Origin: a virus
Virus record (IMG/VR): IMGVR_UViG_3300031787_000578
Span: 1 to 30,757 of that record
Length of the DNA stretch: 30,757 nucleotides
Direction: 5' to 3' (one strand)
Shown here: piece after piece, positions 24,001 to 30,757 of the stretch
Layout of the letters: the number at the start of each line of letters is the position of its first letter
Numbering within the stretch: the stretch's first letter is position 1
Notes under the pieces: model-generated
Told to the model about the DNA's origin: nothing
Database searches by the model: none
The model's input: only the letters and a program-made list of their open reading frames with translations
Position numbers and translations under genes: made by a program

Positions 24001-27000
24001 ATGAGAATATTCCAACCCACAGTTACAGGATCAAATACAACCACCGGTTCTCTCCATATATCTGGACCAGTATATTTCTATACTTTAGAAACCTCTTCTA
24101 CTTTTCATGTATTAACTTATAATACATCTTCAGGACAAGTATTTTTTACAGGATCAGACTCATTTGGCGGTAAACCTGATGATCCATATGATTCAATTCA
24201 GTTTAATTATAGTGGTGCTCTTAGTGGTTCATCTAATTTGTTATTTATTAACAATGTTATTTATTTAACTGGTTCTATGCTTATAAGCGGAGCTATATCT
24301 GCTTCTTTTGGACCTAATACAGTAGGATTTTATGGGACAGCTTCTTGGGCTCAAAGTTCTTCATTTATAACTGGATCTGGAGTGTATGGACCTTTTGGTA
24401 GTAATAGTGTATTAAGTGCTTCATATGCTTCATCTTCTACTCTTGCGGACACAGCTAGTTTTATACTTAATCCTTACCCTATTGATGTGACAGGTAGTTC
24501 CTTATACTCTGTAGACCCAGTTTCAGGTATTCCTTCAGATATGACTACTTCACCTAATAGTATTTGGTTTGGTAGTAATGCTGGATCAAACCTAGGAGTC
24601 TCAGCTATTGGTACTATATTTTTAGGTCAAAATGCTGGTCTTAACACTGACACTTCTGATTTTTCAATTTTTATAGGTGGAGGAGCAGGAGCTAATACAG
24701 TTAATAACGCTTATTATTCAATTTTTATAGGTGGAGGAGCAGGAGCGGGTAGTACAGAAGTTTATAGCTCTAATTTTATAGGAGGAGGAGCTGGAAATAG
24801 TATTATAACAAATGCTTTTGAATCTAATTTTATAGGAGTAGATGCTGGAGCTTTAACTAATATGACTTACCATTCTAATTTCTTAGGTTATCAAGCTGGT
24901 TATGCTGCTTTAAATGCTTTTCAAACTAATTTTATAGGTTATAAAGCCGGATACAGTGCGTCTGGAGCATCTACAGCAAACTTTATGGGATATTATGCTG
25001 GTTATCAAGCTACAAATACTAATGGATCAAATTTTATAGGAAATTACGCTGGTTATCAAGCTACAAATGCTAATAACTCTAATTTCTTAGGTTACGAAGC
25101 AGGTTATAGCGCATCCTCAGCTGATAATTCTAGTTTTATAGGAAACCAAGCTGGTTTTTATGCTACAAATGCTGAATTTTCTCAATTTATAGGGAACCAA
25201 GCTGGTTCTTATGCTCCAAATGCTAATAATTCTAATTTTATAGGAAAAGGAGCTGGTTTTAGTGCTTCAAATGCTGATAATGCTAGTTTTATAGGTACAA
25301 ATGCGGGTTACTATGCTACAAATACCCAATATTCTCAATTTATAGGAACTGAAGCTGGTTATAGTGCTTCCACTGCTAATAGATCTAATTTTATAGGTGC
25401 AAAAGCAGGTTATAAAGCTGCAAATGCTAATAATTCTAATTTTTTAGGTTTTTCCGCTGGTAATGGAGCTACAAGAGCTATAGGTTCAAACTTTTTAGGA
25501 GGCAGTGCTGGAGCTGAAGCTGCAAATGCTATTAATTCTAATTTTTTAGGATTTGGAGCTGGTGTTAGCGCTTCAAATGCTAGTTCTTCTAATTTTTTAG
25601 GTCCTACGGCAGGTTATCAAGCTATAAATGCTTCATATTCAACCTTAATAGGTTACCAAGCTGGTTTTGCTTCTTCCTCAACAGTTAGTGTAGGTCCTAA
25701 TAATATAATTATTGGAACAAACATAACACTAGATTCTAATAGACGAGATGCAATTAATATAGGTGGTATTATTTTTGGCTCAGGATCATATTCTGATATT
25801 ACTTCAGAATTCCCATTCTCTGGTTCAGCTGGAGGTAATATAGGGATTAATATTCCACATCCAACTTATAATCTTCATGCATCAGGAACAGTAGCATTTC
25901 CAAGTTTAACAACATCTTCTCAAAATAATGTTGTTATGATTGACACATCTAGTGGACAATTATTTTACACATCATCAAATGCTATTGGAGGAGGAAATGC
26001 AAGACCAGGAGGTCCTAACTTATCTGTTCAATTCAATAGCGCAAGTGTTTTTAGTGGTAGTAGTACAATATATATCAATAATGATGGTCCTTCTAGTGTA
26101 GAATATGATCATCTACATTTAGATAATGCTTGGTTAACAGTTCGAGATTCATCTAATAATAATATAATACTTTTAACTACAGATGGACTTCAATTAGGAG
26201 ATTATGGTGGTTATGCTTCATTAGATTGGAGCTCTAGAATACTTTATGATTCAGTCGGTAGTCAATCTATACATTATAATGATAGGCAATTAAGTTATCA
26301 AAACTACCCACCTTCACCCGCTATAGATTGGGGTACAGTAAATCAAATAACAATATCAGGAAGTACTTTTTTAAAAGGATTACCTGAATCTTCTTCAAAT
26401 TATATACTAACATATAATACATCTTCAAATCAAGTTTATTTTGCTTCTTCTACAACAATAACAACTTTACCTTTCCCCTTTTCTGGTAGTGCTATAATAA
26501 CTGGATCATTATTAGTTTCTGGGAGTGGTATAACAGGTAGTCTATTTGGAACATCATCTTGGGCTATAAATGCTATAACATCTTCTTATCCTATTAGTGT
26601 GACAGGAAGTTCCTTATATTCTGTAGCTCCACCAGCAGGTATACCTTCTATATCAGATAGTATATTTTTTGGAACTGACGCTGGTATAACAGCTACAAGT
26701 GCTTCTGATTCTAACTTTTTAGGATATAGAGCTGGTAGGCTAGCTACAAATGCTAGTCAATCTAATTTTTTAGGTTCCCAAGCAGGTGATGGAGCTACAA
26801 ATGCTGGTAATTCTAATTTTTTAGGTCGACAAGCTGGTTATCAAGCAACTTATGCTACTCACTCAAACTTCTTTGGATATCAAGCAGGTTACCAAGTTTA
26901 CTCAGCTTCTAATTCTAACTTTTTAGGTCGACAAGCTGGTTATCAAGCAACTTATGCTACTCACTCAAACTTCTTTGGATTTCAAGCAGGTAATGCGGCT

Positions 27001-28005
27001 CCATATGCTAATAATTCTAACTTTTTAGGTTACGAAGCAGGTGAACTTTCTACTTCAGCCTCATATTCTAATTTTTTAGGTAATCAAGCAGGAAGAAATG
27101 CTGATTTTGCTGATAATTCTAATTTTATGGGTAATGGTGCAGGTGAAGATGCTGCTTATGCTGATAATTCTAATTTTATAGGTCAAAACGCAGGCCGCAG
27201 TGCTACTTATGCTAATAATTCTAATTTTATAGGTCAACAAGCTGGTACTAGTACTCCTTATGCTGATAATTCTAATTTTATAGGTCGTTTAGCTGGTAAT
27301 GGAGCTATATCTGCTTCTAACTCTACTTTTATAGGTCCAAGAACCGGAGTCTTAGCTATACAAGCTTCACATTCATTTTTTGTAGGTTATGAAGCTGGTC
27401 AACAAGCTTACTCAGCTTCTTATTCTACCTTAATAGGTTATCGAGCTGGACAAGATGTAACATCTGGAATTAATTCTATTAGTTCTAATAATATAATAAT
27501 TGGTAATAATATTTCCTTACCTGGTCAAACTAAAGACTCAATTAATATAGGAGGTCTTATATTCGCCACAGGCTCAAATTCAAATTTTATATCTAACCCT
27601 ATCAAAACCCCAGCCGGAGGTAATGTAGGTATTAATATATATCCTCCATTATTTAATTTCCATGCCTCAGGTACAATAGCATTCCCTAGTCTAACAAACT
27701 CATCATATACTCATGTTGTTGTCATCGACACAGGAAGCGGCCAGTTATTTTTCACATCATCTATTGGTGGTGGATCATCATTTAATTATAATTCAACTTC
27801 TTCTATTATAGGTGATGGTATAATAGCAACATGGGACATTAATCATGGATTTAACACAAGAAATCTCCATGTTACAGTCTATGAAAGTGGGTCAAATGGT
27901 GAAACTGTTTATCCTGATATAAGACGACCTGACAATAATACAGTAAGAGTTGTATTTGCTAATCCACCATCATCAAGTCAATATATAGTTTATATATCAC
28001 AATAA
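24001..28005 (+). CDS. 1334-residue repeat fibre with two arrays of 17-residue units
   Basis: The largest gene in the window. The head region (1-160) has the array's linker (VLTYNTSSGQVFFTGSDSFG), QFN motif and GFYGTASWAQ segment. Residues 186-560 hold 22 units of about 17 residues with core [S/T]-x-F-[I/L]-G-x-x-A-G; residues 886 to about 1150 hold 16 more. Each array ends in the same cap (NNIIIG, then DSINIGG or DAINIGG), followed by GINI, HASGT and AFPSL and a GQLF-[YF]-TSS linker. Between them lies a unit with IDW-type repeats. The layout suggests a long beta-helical or beta-roll trimeric fibre made by duplication of a whole module. The last 70 residues form a small beta end domain. The next small gene overlaps by one base. 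Confidence 0.87.
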   Translation: MRIFQPTVTGSNTTTGSLHISGPVYFYTLETSSTFHVLTYNTSSGQVFFTGSDSFGGKPDDPYDSIQFNYSGALSGSSNLLFINNVIYLTGSMLISGAISASFGPNTVGFYGTASWAQSSSFITGSGVYGPFGSNSVLSASYASSSTLADTASFILNPYPIDVTGSSLYSVDPVSGIPSDMTTSPNSIWFGSNAGSNLGVSAIGTIFLGQNAGLNTDTSDFSIFIGGGAGANTVNNAYYSIFIGGGAGAGSTEVYSSNFIGGGAGNSIITNAFESNFIGVDAGALTNMTYHSNFLGYQAGYAALNAFQTNFIGYKAGYSASGASTANFMGYYAGYQATNTNGSNFIGNYAGYQATNANNSNFLGYEAGYSASSADNSSFIGNQAGFYATNAEFSQFIGNQAGSYAPNANNSNFIGKGAGFSASNADNASFIGTNAGYYATNTQYSQFIGTEAGYSASTANRSNFIGAKAGYKAANANNSNFLGFSAGNGATRAIGSNFLGGSAGAEAANAINSNFLGFGAGVSASNASSSNFLGPTAGYQAINASYSTLIGYQAGFASSSTVSVGPNNIIIGTNITLDSNRRDAINIGGIIFGSGSYSDITSEFPFSGSAGGNIGINIPHPTYNLHASGTVAFPSLTTSSQNNVVMIDTSSGQLFYTSSNAIGGGNARPGGPNLSVQFNSASVFSGSSTIYINNDGPSSVEYDHLHLDNAWLTVRDSSNNNIILLTTDGLQLGDYGGYASLDWSSRILYDSVGSQSIHYNDRQLSYQNYPPSPAIDWGTVNQITISGSTFLKGLPESSSNYILTYNTSSNQVYFASSTTITTLPFPFSGSAIITGSLLVSGSGITGSLFGTSSWAINAITSSYPISVTGSSLYSVAPPAGIPSISDSIFFGTDAGITATSASDSNFLGYRAGRLATNASQSNFLGSQAGDGATNAGNSNFLGRQAGYQATYATHSNFFGYQAGYQVYSASNSNFLGRQAGYQATYATHSNFFGFQAGNAAPYANNSNFLGYEAGELSTSASYSNFLGNQAGRNADFADNSNFMGNGAGEDAAYADNSNFIGQNAGRSATYANNSNFIGQQAGTSTPYADNSNFIGRLAGNGAISASNSTFIGPRTGVLAIQASHSFFVGYEAGQQAYSASYSTLIGYRAGQDVTSGINSISSNNIIIGNNISLPGQTKDSINIGGLIFATGSNSNFISNPIKTPAGGNVGINIYPPLFNFHASGTIAFPSLTNSSYTHVVVIDTGSGQLFFTSSIGGGSSFNYNSTSSIIGDGIIATWDINHGFNTRNLHVTVYESGSNGETVYPDIRRPDNNTVRVVFANPPSSSQYIVYISQ
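24556..25680 (+). repeat. 17-residue repeat array A (22 units)
   Basis: Period of 51 bases over most of its length (first units longer), with core NSNF[IL]G-x-x-AG-[YF]-x-A-x-N-A. Conserved Phe, Gly and Ala-Gly positions every 17 residues suggest one turn of a beta-solenoid per unit. DNA copies are diverged. Confidence 0.92.
26656..27450 (+). repeat. 17-residue repeat array B (16 units)
   Basis: Same 51-base period and core as array A in the same gene, preceded in both cases by VTGSSLYSV-x-P-x-x-GIPS and followed by the same cap. Bases 26818-26878 equal 26920-26980 exactly (61 bases, offset 102, that is two units), so recent copying has occurred inside this array. Confidence 0.92.
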
Positions 28006-28151
28006 TGGCTAAATTTTTAACTGAAGTACAATTTGTAGCTACTAGCTCTATGGATACACCAGAGGCTGGGTTCATAGCATTGTATGTTAATACAGATGGA
28101 TATTTATATATAAAATTTTCTAACGGATCAGAAGCAAGATTAACATCATAA
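28005..28151 (+). CDS. 48-residue free-standing fibre N-module
   Basis: A small gene whose ATG overlaps the previous stop (TAATG). It encodes MAKFLTEVQFVATSSMDTPE, then GFIALYVNTDGYLYIKFSNG and EARLTS. The pattern M-x-KFL...T-x-SS...TP-x-x-G...LY...Y-x-KNx-G-x-E-x-x-L is the same as the first 50 residues of the two Gly-rich adhesins that follow (28162 and 29295). It is therefore a stand-alone copy of their N-terminal attachment module: either a cap or adaptor subunit, or the remnant of an adhesin whose distal part was lost. Coding is supported by the overlap, the frame and the paralogy. Confidence 0.8.
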   Translation: MAKFLTEVQFVATSSMDTPEAGFIALYVNTDGYLYIKFSNGSEARLTS

Positions 28152-28161
28152 AAAATAAGTT

Positions 28162-29283
28162 ATGACTCAAATATTAAAAAGTTTACAACTAACAACTTCA
28201 AGTATAACCCCAGGAACACCTCCTTCAGGTTTTGGGACTGTTTACGCTAGTGGGAGTAATAAATTTTATTATAAAAATCCTTCAGGAACACAATTTGATT
28301 TATTAAATCCTAATGGGTACATAAATATCTTATACTACACAGGTTCTGGAACAGGAAGTGGAGTAGCACAAACTTATACATGGAGTAAACCACCTGCTGG
28401 TTTAAAATATCTTGAAGTATGTTGTGTGGGTGCAGGTGGAGGAGGTGGAGGAGGAAGAAAAGGAACATCACTTGGTTCTGCTCAAGGTGGAACTGGAGGA
28501 GGAGGTGGAGCTATAGTATGGGCAACTTTTGATGCTGCTTTATTAGCATCTAGCTACCCAATAAGTATAGGAGCTGGAGGAGCTGGAGGAGCCGGACCAT
28601 CCGCGGCAGCGGGTAATGGCGCTGCAGGGACAACTGGAGGAACTTCTTCTTTTGGTACATTGGTGATTGCTCAAGGAGGGGGAGGAGGAGTTGGAGGAGC
28701 AACCTCAGTTATTAAACAAGCAGCTGGAGGCCAAAGTATTAGCTGTACTCCTGCTGGACTTCCGTATGCTATAAATGGATGCGGCAGTGGGGCAATAGCT
28801 AATTTTCCTGCCAATCCTGCAGGTAACGCTAATCCTATTTTTGATTTTGATGGTGCTTTTGGAACAAATGATACTCGCCCTGGACTTGGAGGTGGGGGCG
28901 GGGGTAGTGGAGGCAGCAGTGGAGGTGGAACGTTAGTATCAGCGTCTCGTGGTGCTGACGGGTATCAATTTAATACTCTTATAACTAATGGAGGAAATGT
29001 TGGATCCGCTGGAGGTACTGGAGGAAATGGGACACCGCCAACAAACAATATGATAACAACATTACTGCAGTTTACTGGCAGTACTACGTTATATGGTTTA
29101 GGAGGAGGAGGTCATGGTGGAGGATTTGGAACATCAACCGCTGGAGGAAATGGAAGCAATGGTGGACTTTATGGAGCAGGAGGAGGAGGGGGAGGAGTAA
29201 TGTCTTTAACTACCGCTGGCTTACCAGCAGGAAATGGAGGTTCAGGATCATCTGGATTATGTATTGTTGTTGAATTTTATTAA
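28162..29283 (+). CDS. glycine-rich adhesin 1
   Basis: A 373-residue protein. Residues 1-50 are the N-module shared with the genes before and after it. Residues about 55-90 are a beta segment (GSGVAQTYTWSKPPAGLKYL, then EVCCVGAGG) typical of phage glycine-rich domains. The remainder is dominated by Gly runs (GAGGGGGGGR, GGTGGGGGAIVW, GAGGAGGAG, GGGGGGSGG) ending in GSSGLCIVVEFY. Gly-rich phage adhesins such as Salmonella phage S16 gp38 pack such runs as polyglycine II helices and display variable loops that bind receptors; similar use here is inferred. It follows the fibre genes, as expected for a tip protein. Confidence 0.85.
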   Translation: MTQILKSLQLTTSSITPGTPPSGFGTVYASGSNKFYYKNPSGTQFDLLNPNGYINILYYTGSGTGSGVAQTYTWSKPPAGLKYLEVCCVGAGGGGGGGRKGTSLGSAQGGTGGGGGAIVWATFDAALLASSYPISIGAGGAGGAGPSAAAGNGAAGTTGGTSSFGTLVIAQGGGGGVGGATSVIKQAAGGQSISCTPAGLPYAINGCGSGAIANFPANPAGNANPIFDFDGAFGTNDTRPGLGGGGGGSGGSSGGGTLVSASRGADGYQFNTLITNGGNVGSAGGTGGNGTPPTNNMITTLLQFTGSTTLYGLGGGGHGGGFGTSTAGGNGSNGGLYGAGGGGGGVMSLTTAGLPAGNGGSGSSGLCIVVEFY

Positions 29284-29294
29284 AAAAATAAAAA

Positions 29295-30419
29295 ATGCCT
29301 AAGTTTTTAAATAATGCTTTTTTAGTTACACAGTCCTCACCCTCAACTCCGTCTGTAGGAGGAGTTCTATATACTTCTGGTAGTTCTATATATTTTAAAA
29401 ATTCTACTGGAACTGAATATAACTTAACAGGCTCAAAAGGATATATATTAATGACAGAATACACCCAATCCGGAGGAGTATGGACTGTTCCTACCGATGC
29501 AAAATATGTTAAATTTGTAGTTGTAGGTGGAGGAGGAAGTGGAGCAGGAGGAGGAAGAAGAGCAGTAGCTGCCGCCGCAGTTGGTGGAGGAGGTGGAGGA
29601 GCAGGAGGTGAAATTTCTATAGTTTGGTATCCAATAGCTTCAATTCCTTTTGCTCCTCAGGGATACACTATAACAGTATCAGGTACTGCTAATGGAGGAG
29701 CAGGAGCTACTACAAATGGATCAAACGGAACAGTAGGAGTAATAGGAGGTACAACTTCATTAATTAGTGGTTCTGTAACTCTTATTAAAGCAGGTGGGGG
29801 ACAACCTGGAATAGCTGGATCAAGTACAGGTGGAGTCGCCGCTGGCGGAAGTAACTTTCAATCTGCTAGTTTCTTCCAGTCTAGTCCTTTTACATTTATA
29901 GGTATAAATGGAGGTGGATGTAATGCTCAAATAGGAAGAAATGCTGGATCTGTAGGTGGTACTGTAACTCCATATGATGGTAATTTCCATGCTCGAAATG
30001 GATATAGAGGAACAGGTGGAGGCGGTGGAGGTGGAGGAAGCACAGCTACACCAACAGCCCAAGCTGGAGGATCAGGATCTGGGGTTTATCTTATTAATGG
30101 CACCCTTTACACATCTGGATCTCCCGGGGCCGCAGGTACTACCGCGAACTCAGGCGGTAATGGAGCTAGCAATGTCGTCACAGCTGCTTCCTTATTTTCA
30201 TTTTCAGGTAGTGCAGTAGTTACTTCTTCTTATGGGTTTGGAGGAGGGGGACATGGTGCTGGATCTGGAAATACAGCTGGAACTTTAACTGGAGGGAGAG
30301 GAGGAGATGGAGGATATTTTGGAGCTGGTGGTGGTGGAGGAGGAGGAGCTTACAATCAAAACGGAGGAAGAGGAGGAAATGGAGGTGGAGGATATTTAGC
30401 AATACTTGAATATTATTAA
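29295..30419 (+). CDS. glycine-rich adhesin 2 (paralogue)
   Basis: A 374-residue paralogue of the preceding gene, nearly the same length and organisation: N-module (MPKFLNNAFLVTQSSPSTPS, then YFKNSTGTEYNLTGSKGYI), a beta segment (GGVWTVPTDAKYVKFVVVGG), long Gly-rich runs and the end GGGGYLAILEYY. The sequence between Gly runs differs strongly from paralogue 1, consistent with conserved frame and variable binding loops. Two complete adhesins in tandem could supply alternative or combined receptor specificities, or serve as partners for recombination. The start follows an A-rich leader with no Shine-Dalgarno. Confidence 0.85.
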   Translation: MPKFLNNAFLVTQSSPSTPSVGGVLYTSGSSIYFKNSTGTEYNLTGSKGYILMTEYTQSGGVWTVPTDAKYVKFVVVGGGGSGAGGGRRAVAAAAVGGGGGGAGGEISIVWYPIASIPFAPQGYTITVSGTANGGAGATTNGSNGTVGVIGGTTSLISGSVTLIKAGGGQPGIAGSSTGGVAAGGSNFQSASFFQSSPFTFIGINGGGCNAQIGRNAGSVGGTVTPYDGNFHARNGYRGTGGGGGGGGSTATPTAQAGGSGSGVYLINGTLYTSGSPGAAGTTANSGGNGASNVVTAASLFSFSGSAVVTSSYGFGGGGHGAGSGNTAGTLTGGRGGDGGYFGAGGGGGGGAYNQNGGRGGNGGGGYLAILEYY

Positions 30420-30431
30420 AAATTTTATACT

Positions 30432-30638
30432 ATGAAAAATTGGTTTGTAATAAAAGATAACTACATTATTAATGTAATTAGTTGGGATGGAATAACTCCT
30501 TATGTATATCCTTTACCACATGATTTTCTTAAAGAAGATATTGATAGAGTAGCAGGTATAGGTGATTGGTACGAATCATCTGAAGACATTTTTTATCGCC
30601 CCCTAACAACACCCCCTGATTTTCCAGGTGTTTCTTAA
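30432..30638 (+). CDS. small protein downstream of adhesins (possible fibre accessory)
   Basis: A 68-residue protein: MKNWFVIKDNYIINVISWDG, then an acidic segment and VAGIGDWYESSEDIFYRPLT and TPPDFPG at the end. The aromatic, proline-rich end and small size recall short proteins next to phage fibre genes, some of which assist fibre assembly, but I see no defining motif. It lies 12 bases after the second adhesin and ahead of a late-type motif, so it likely ends this transcript segment. Role unproven. Confidence 0.68.
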   Translation: MKNWFVIKDNYIINVISWDGITPYVYPLPHDFLKEDIDRVAGIGDWYESSEDIFYRPLTTPPDFPGVS

Positions 30639-30647
30639 ATATTTATA
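30635..30647 (+). promoter_or_regulatory. AATATTTATA motif before last gene
   Basis: TTAAATATTTATA overlaps the stop codon of the 68-residue gene, 13 bases before the ATG at 30661. It contains the AATATTTATA core with one extra A. Confidence 0.45.
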
Positions 30648-30660
30648 ATAAATTAAAAAA

Positions 30661-30757
30661 ATGGAAACAAAAGTTTTAACCCAAGAAGAGATTACACAAT
30701 TAAAAACAACTCAACAAGAACGATATTCTATTATTGAAGCATTTGGAACTTTAGAAA
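30661..30757 (+). CDS. start of a downstream gene (partial)
   Basis: An open frame from ATG 30661 to the window end gives METKVLTQEEITQLKTTQQE and about a dozen more residues, a charged Gln/Glu-rich helix with coiled-coil character. No family can be named from this fragment. The late-type motif 13 bases upstream and the spacing support the start. The rest lies outside the window. Confidence 0.65.
   Translation, partial: METKVLTQEEITQLKTTQQERYSIIEAFGTLE

Noticed and set aside
24556-27450. Regular 51-base period resembling a CRISPR or satellite array
   Set aside because: The period equals 17 codons in one long open frame, and conservation is at protein level, so it is a protein repeat.
29820-30402. 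Short frames on both strands inside the second Gly-rich adhesin
   Set aside because: They are alternative readings of GGA/GGT runs giving Ser/Thr-, Glu- or Leu/His-rich products; shadows of the real gene.
12906-30419. Possible diversity-generating retroelement acting on the fibre genes
   Set aside because: No reverse transcriptase gene, no C-type lectin domain and no template/variable repeat pair with adenine-specific changes was seen in the window.

Overview
The window is part of the virion-morphogenesis region of a tailed phage with a T4-like (myovirus) head and neck. Every gene I can support lies on the + strand, most are packed with gaps of a few bases or 1-8 base overlaps, and the DNA is visibly AT-rich. 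Recognisable T4-type parts are the large terminase (gp17), portal (gp20), prohead protease (gp21), scaffold (gp22), major capsid protein (gp23) and three neck/tail-completion proteins (gp13, gp14, gp15). Start codons almost never have a Shine-Dalgarno sequence upstream; they sit in A/T-rich leaders. One upstream site (87-118) fits the Bacteroidota housekeeping promoter pattern (TTTG, about 20 bases, TAnnTTT). Together these suggest a T4-like phage of a Bacteroidota (for example flavobacterial) host. The host is an inference.

Layout. 1-78: tail of an upstream gene. 139-1071: a MORN-like small protein and an acidic protein of unknown function, closed by a terminator. 1131-1875: a P-loop kinase-like protein and a 63-residue protein. 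1891-8702: head assembly block with terminase, portal, three unrecognised proteins in the slot where T4 keeps its prohead core genes, protease and a small helical protein, closed by a terminator. 8703-8898: the longest gap (196 bases), rich in inverted repeats. 8899-11730: scaffold and major capsid protein, closed by a terminator. 11814-15648: PhoH-like ATPase, a baseplate/fibre-like small protein and two fibre proteins, closed by a terminator. 15730-18664: gp13-, gp14- and gp15-like genes in overlapping order. 18667-30638: a large array of fibre/adhesin genes, including a 1334-residue protein built from 17-residue repeats and a run of three genes sharing one N-terminal module, two of them glycine-rich adhesins. 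30661-end: start of another gene.

How the parts work together. Terminase docks on the portal to pump DNA. Portal, core/scaffold, capsid protein and protease build and mature the prohead. Gp13/gp14 close the filled head and gp15 caps the tail. The fibre genes form the host-recognition apparatus and share domains with each other, which points to shuffling by recombination. Several head-region proteins carry [L/I]-x-E sites near their N termini, as expected of substrates of a T4-type prohead protease.

The most unusual features are a recurrent motif (TTAATATTTATA) usually 13-20 bases before start codons, likely the phage's own late promoter; AT-rich hairpins directly before three of four terminators; a peptide shared by the scaffold C terminus and the N terminus of an unknown protein; and the repeat architecture of the fibre array. 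I see no tRNA, CRISPR array, insertion sequence, integrase or reverse transcriptase, and no gene for tail sheath, tail tube, small terminase (unless the 63-residue gene is one) or vertex protein. No gene-free stretch exceeds 300 bases.
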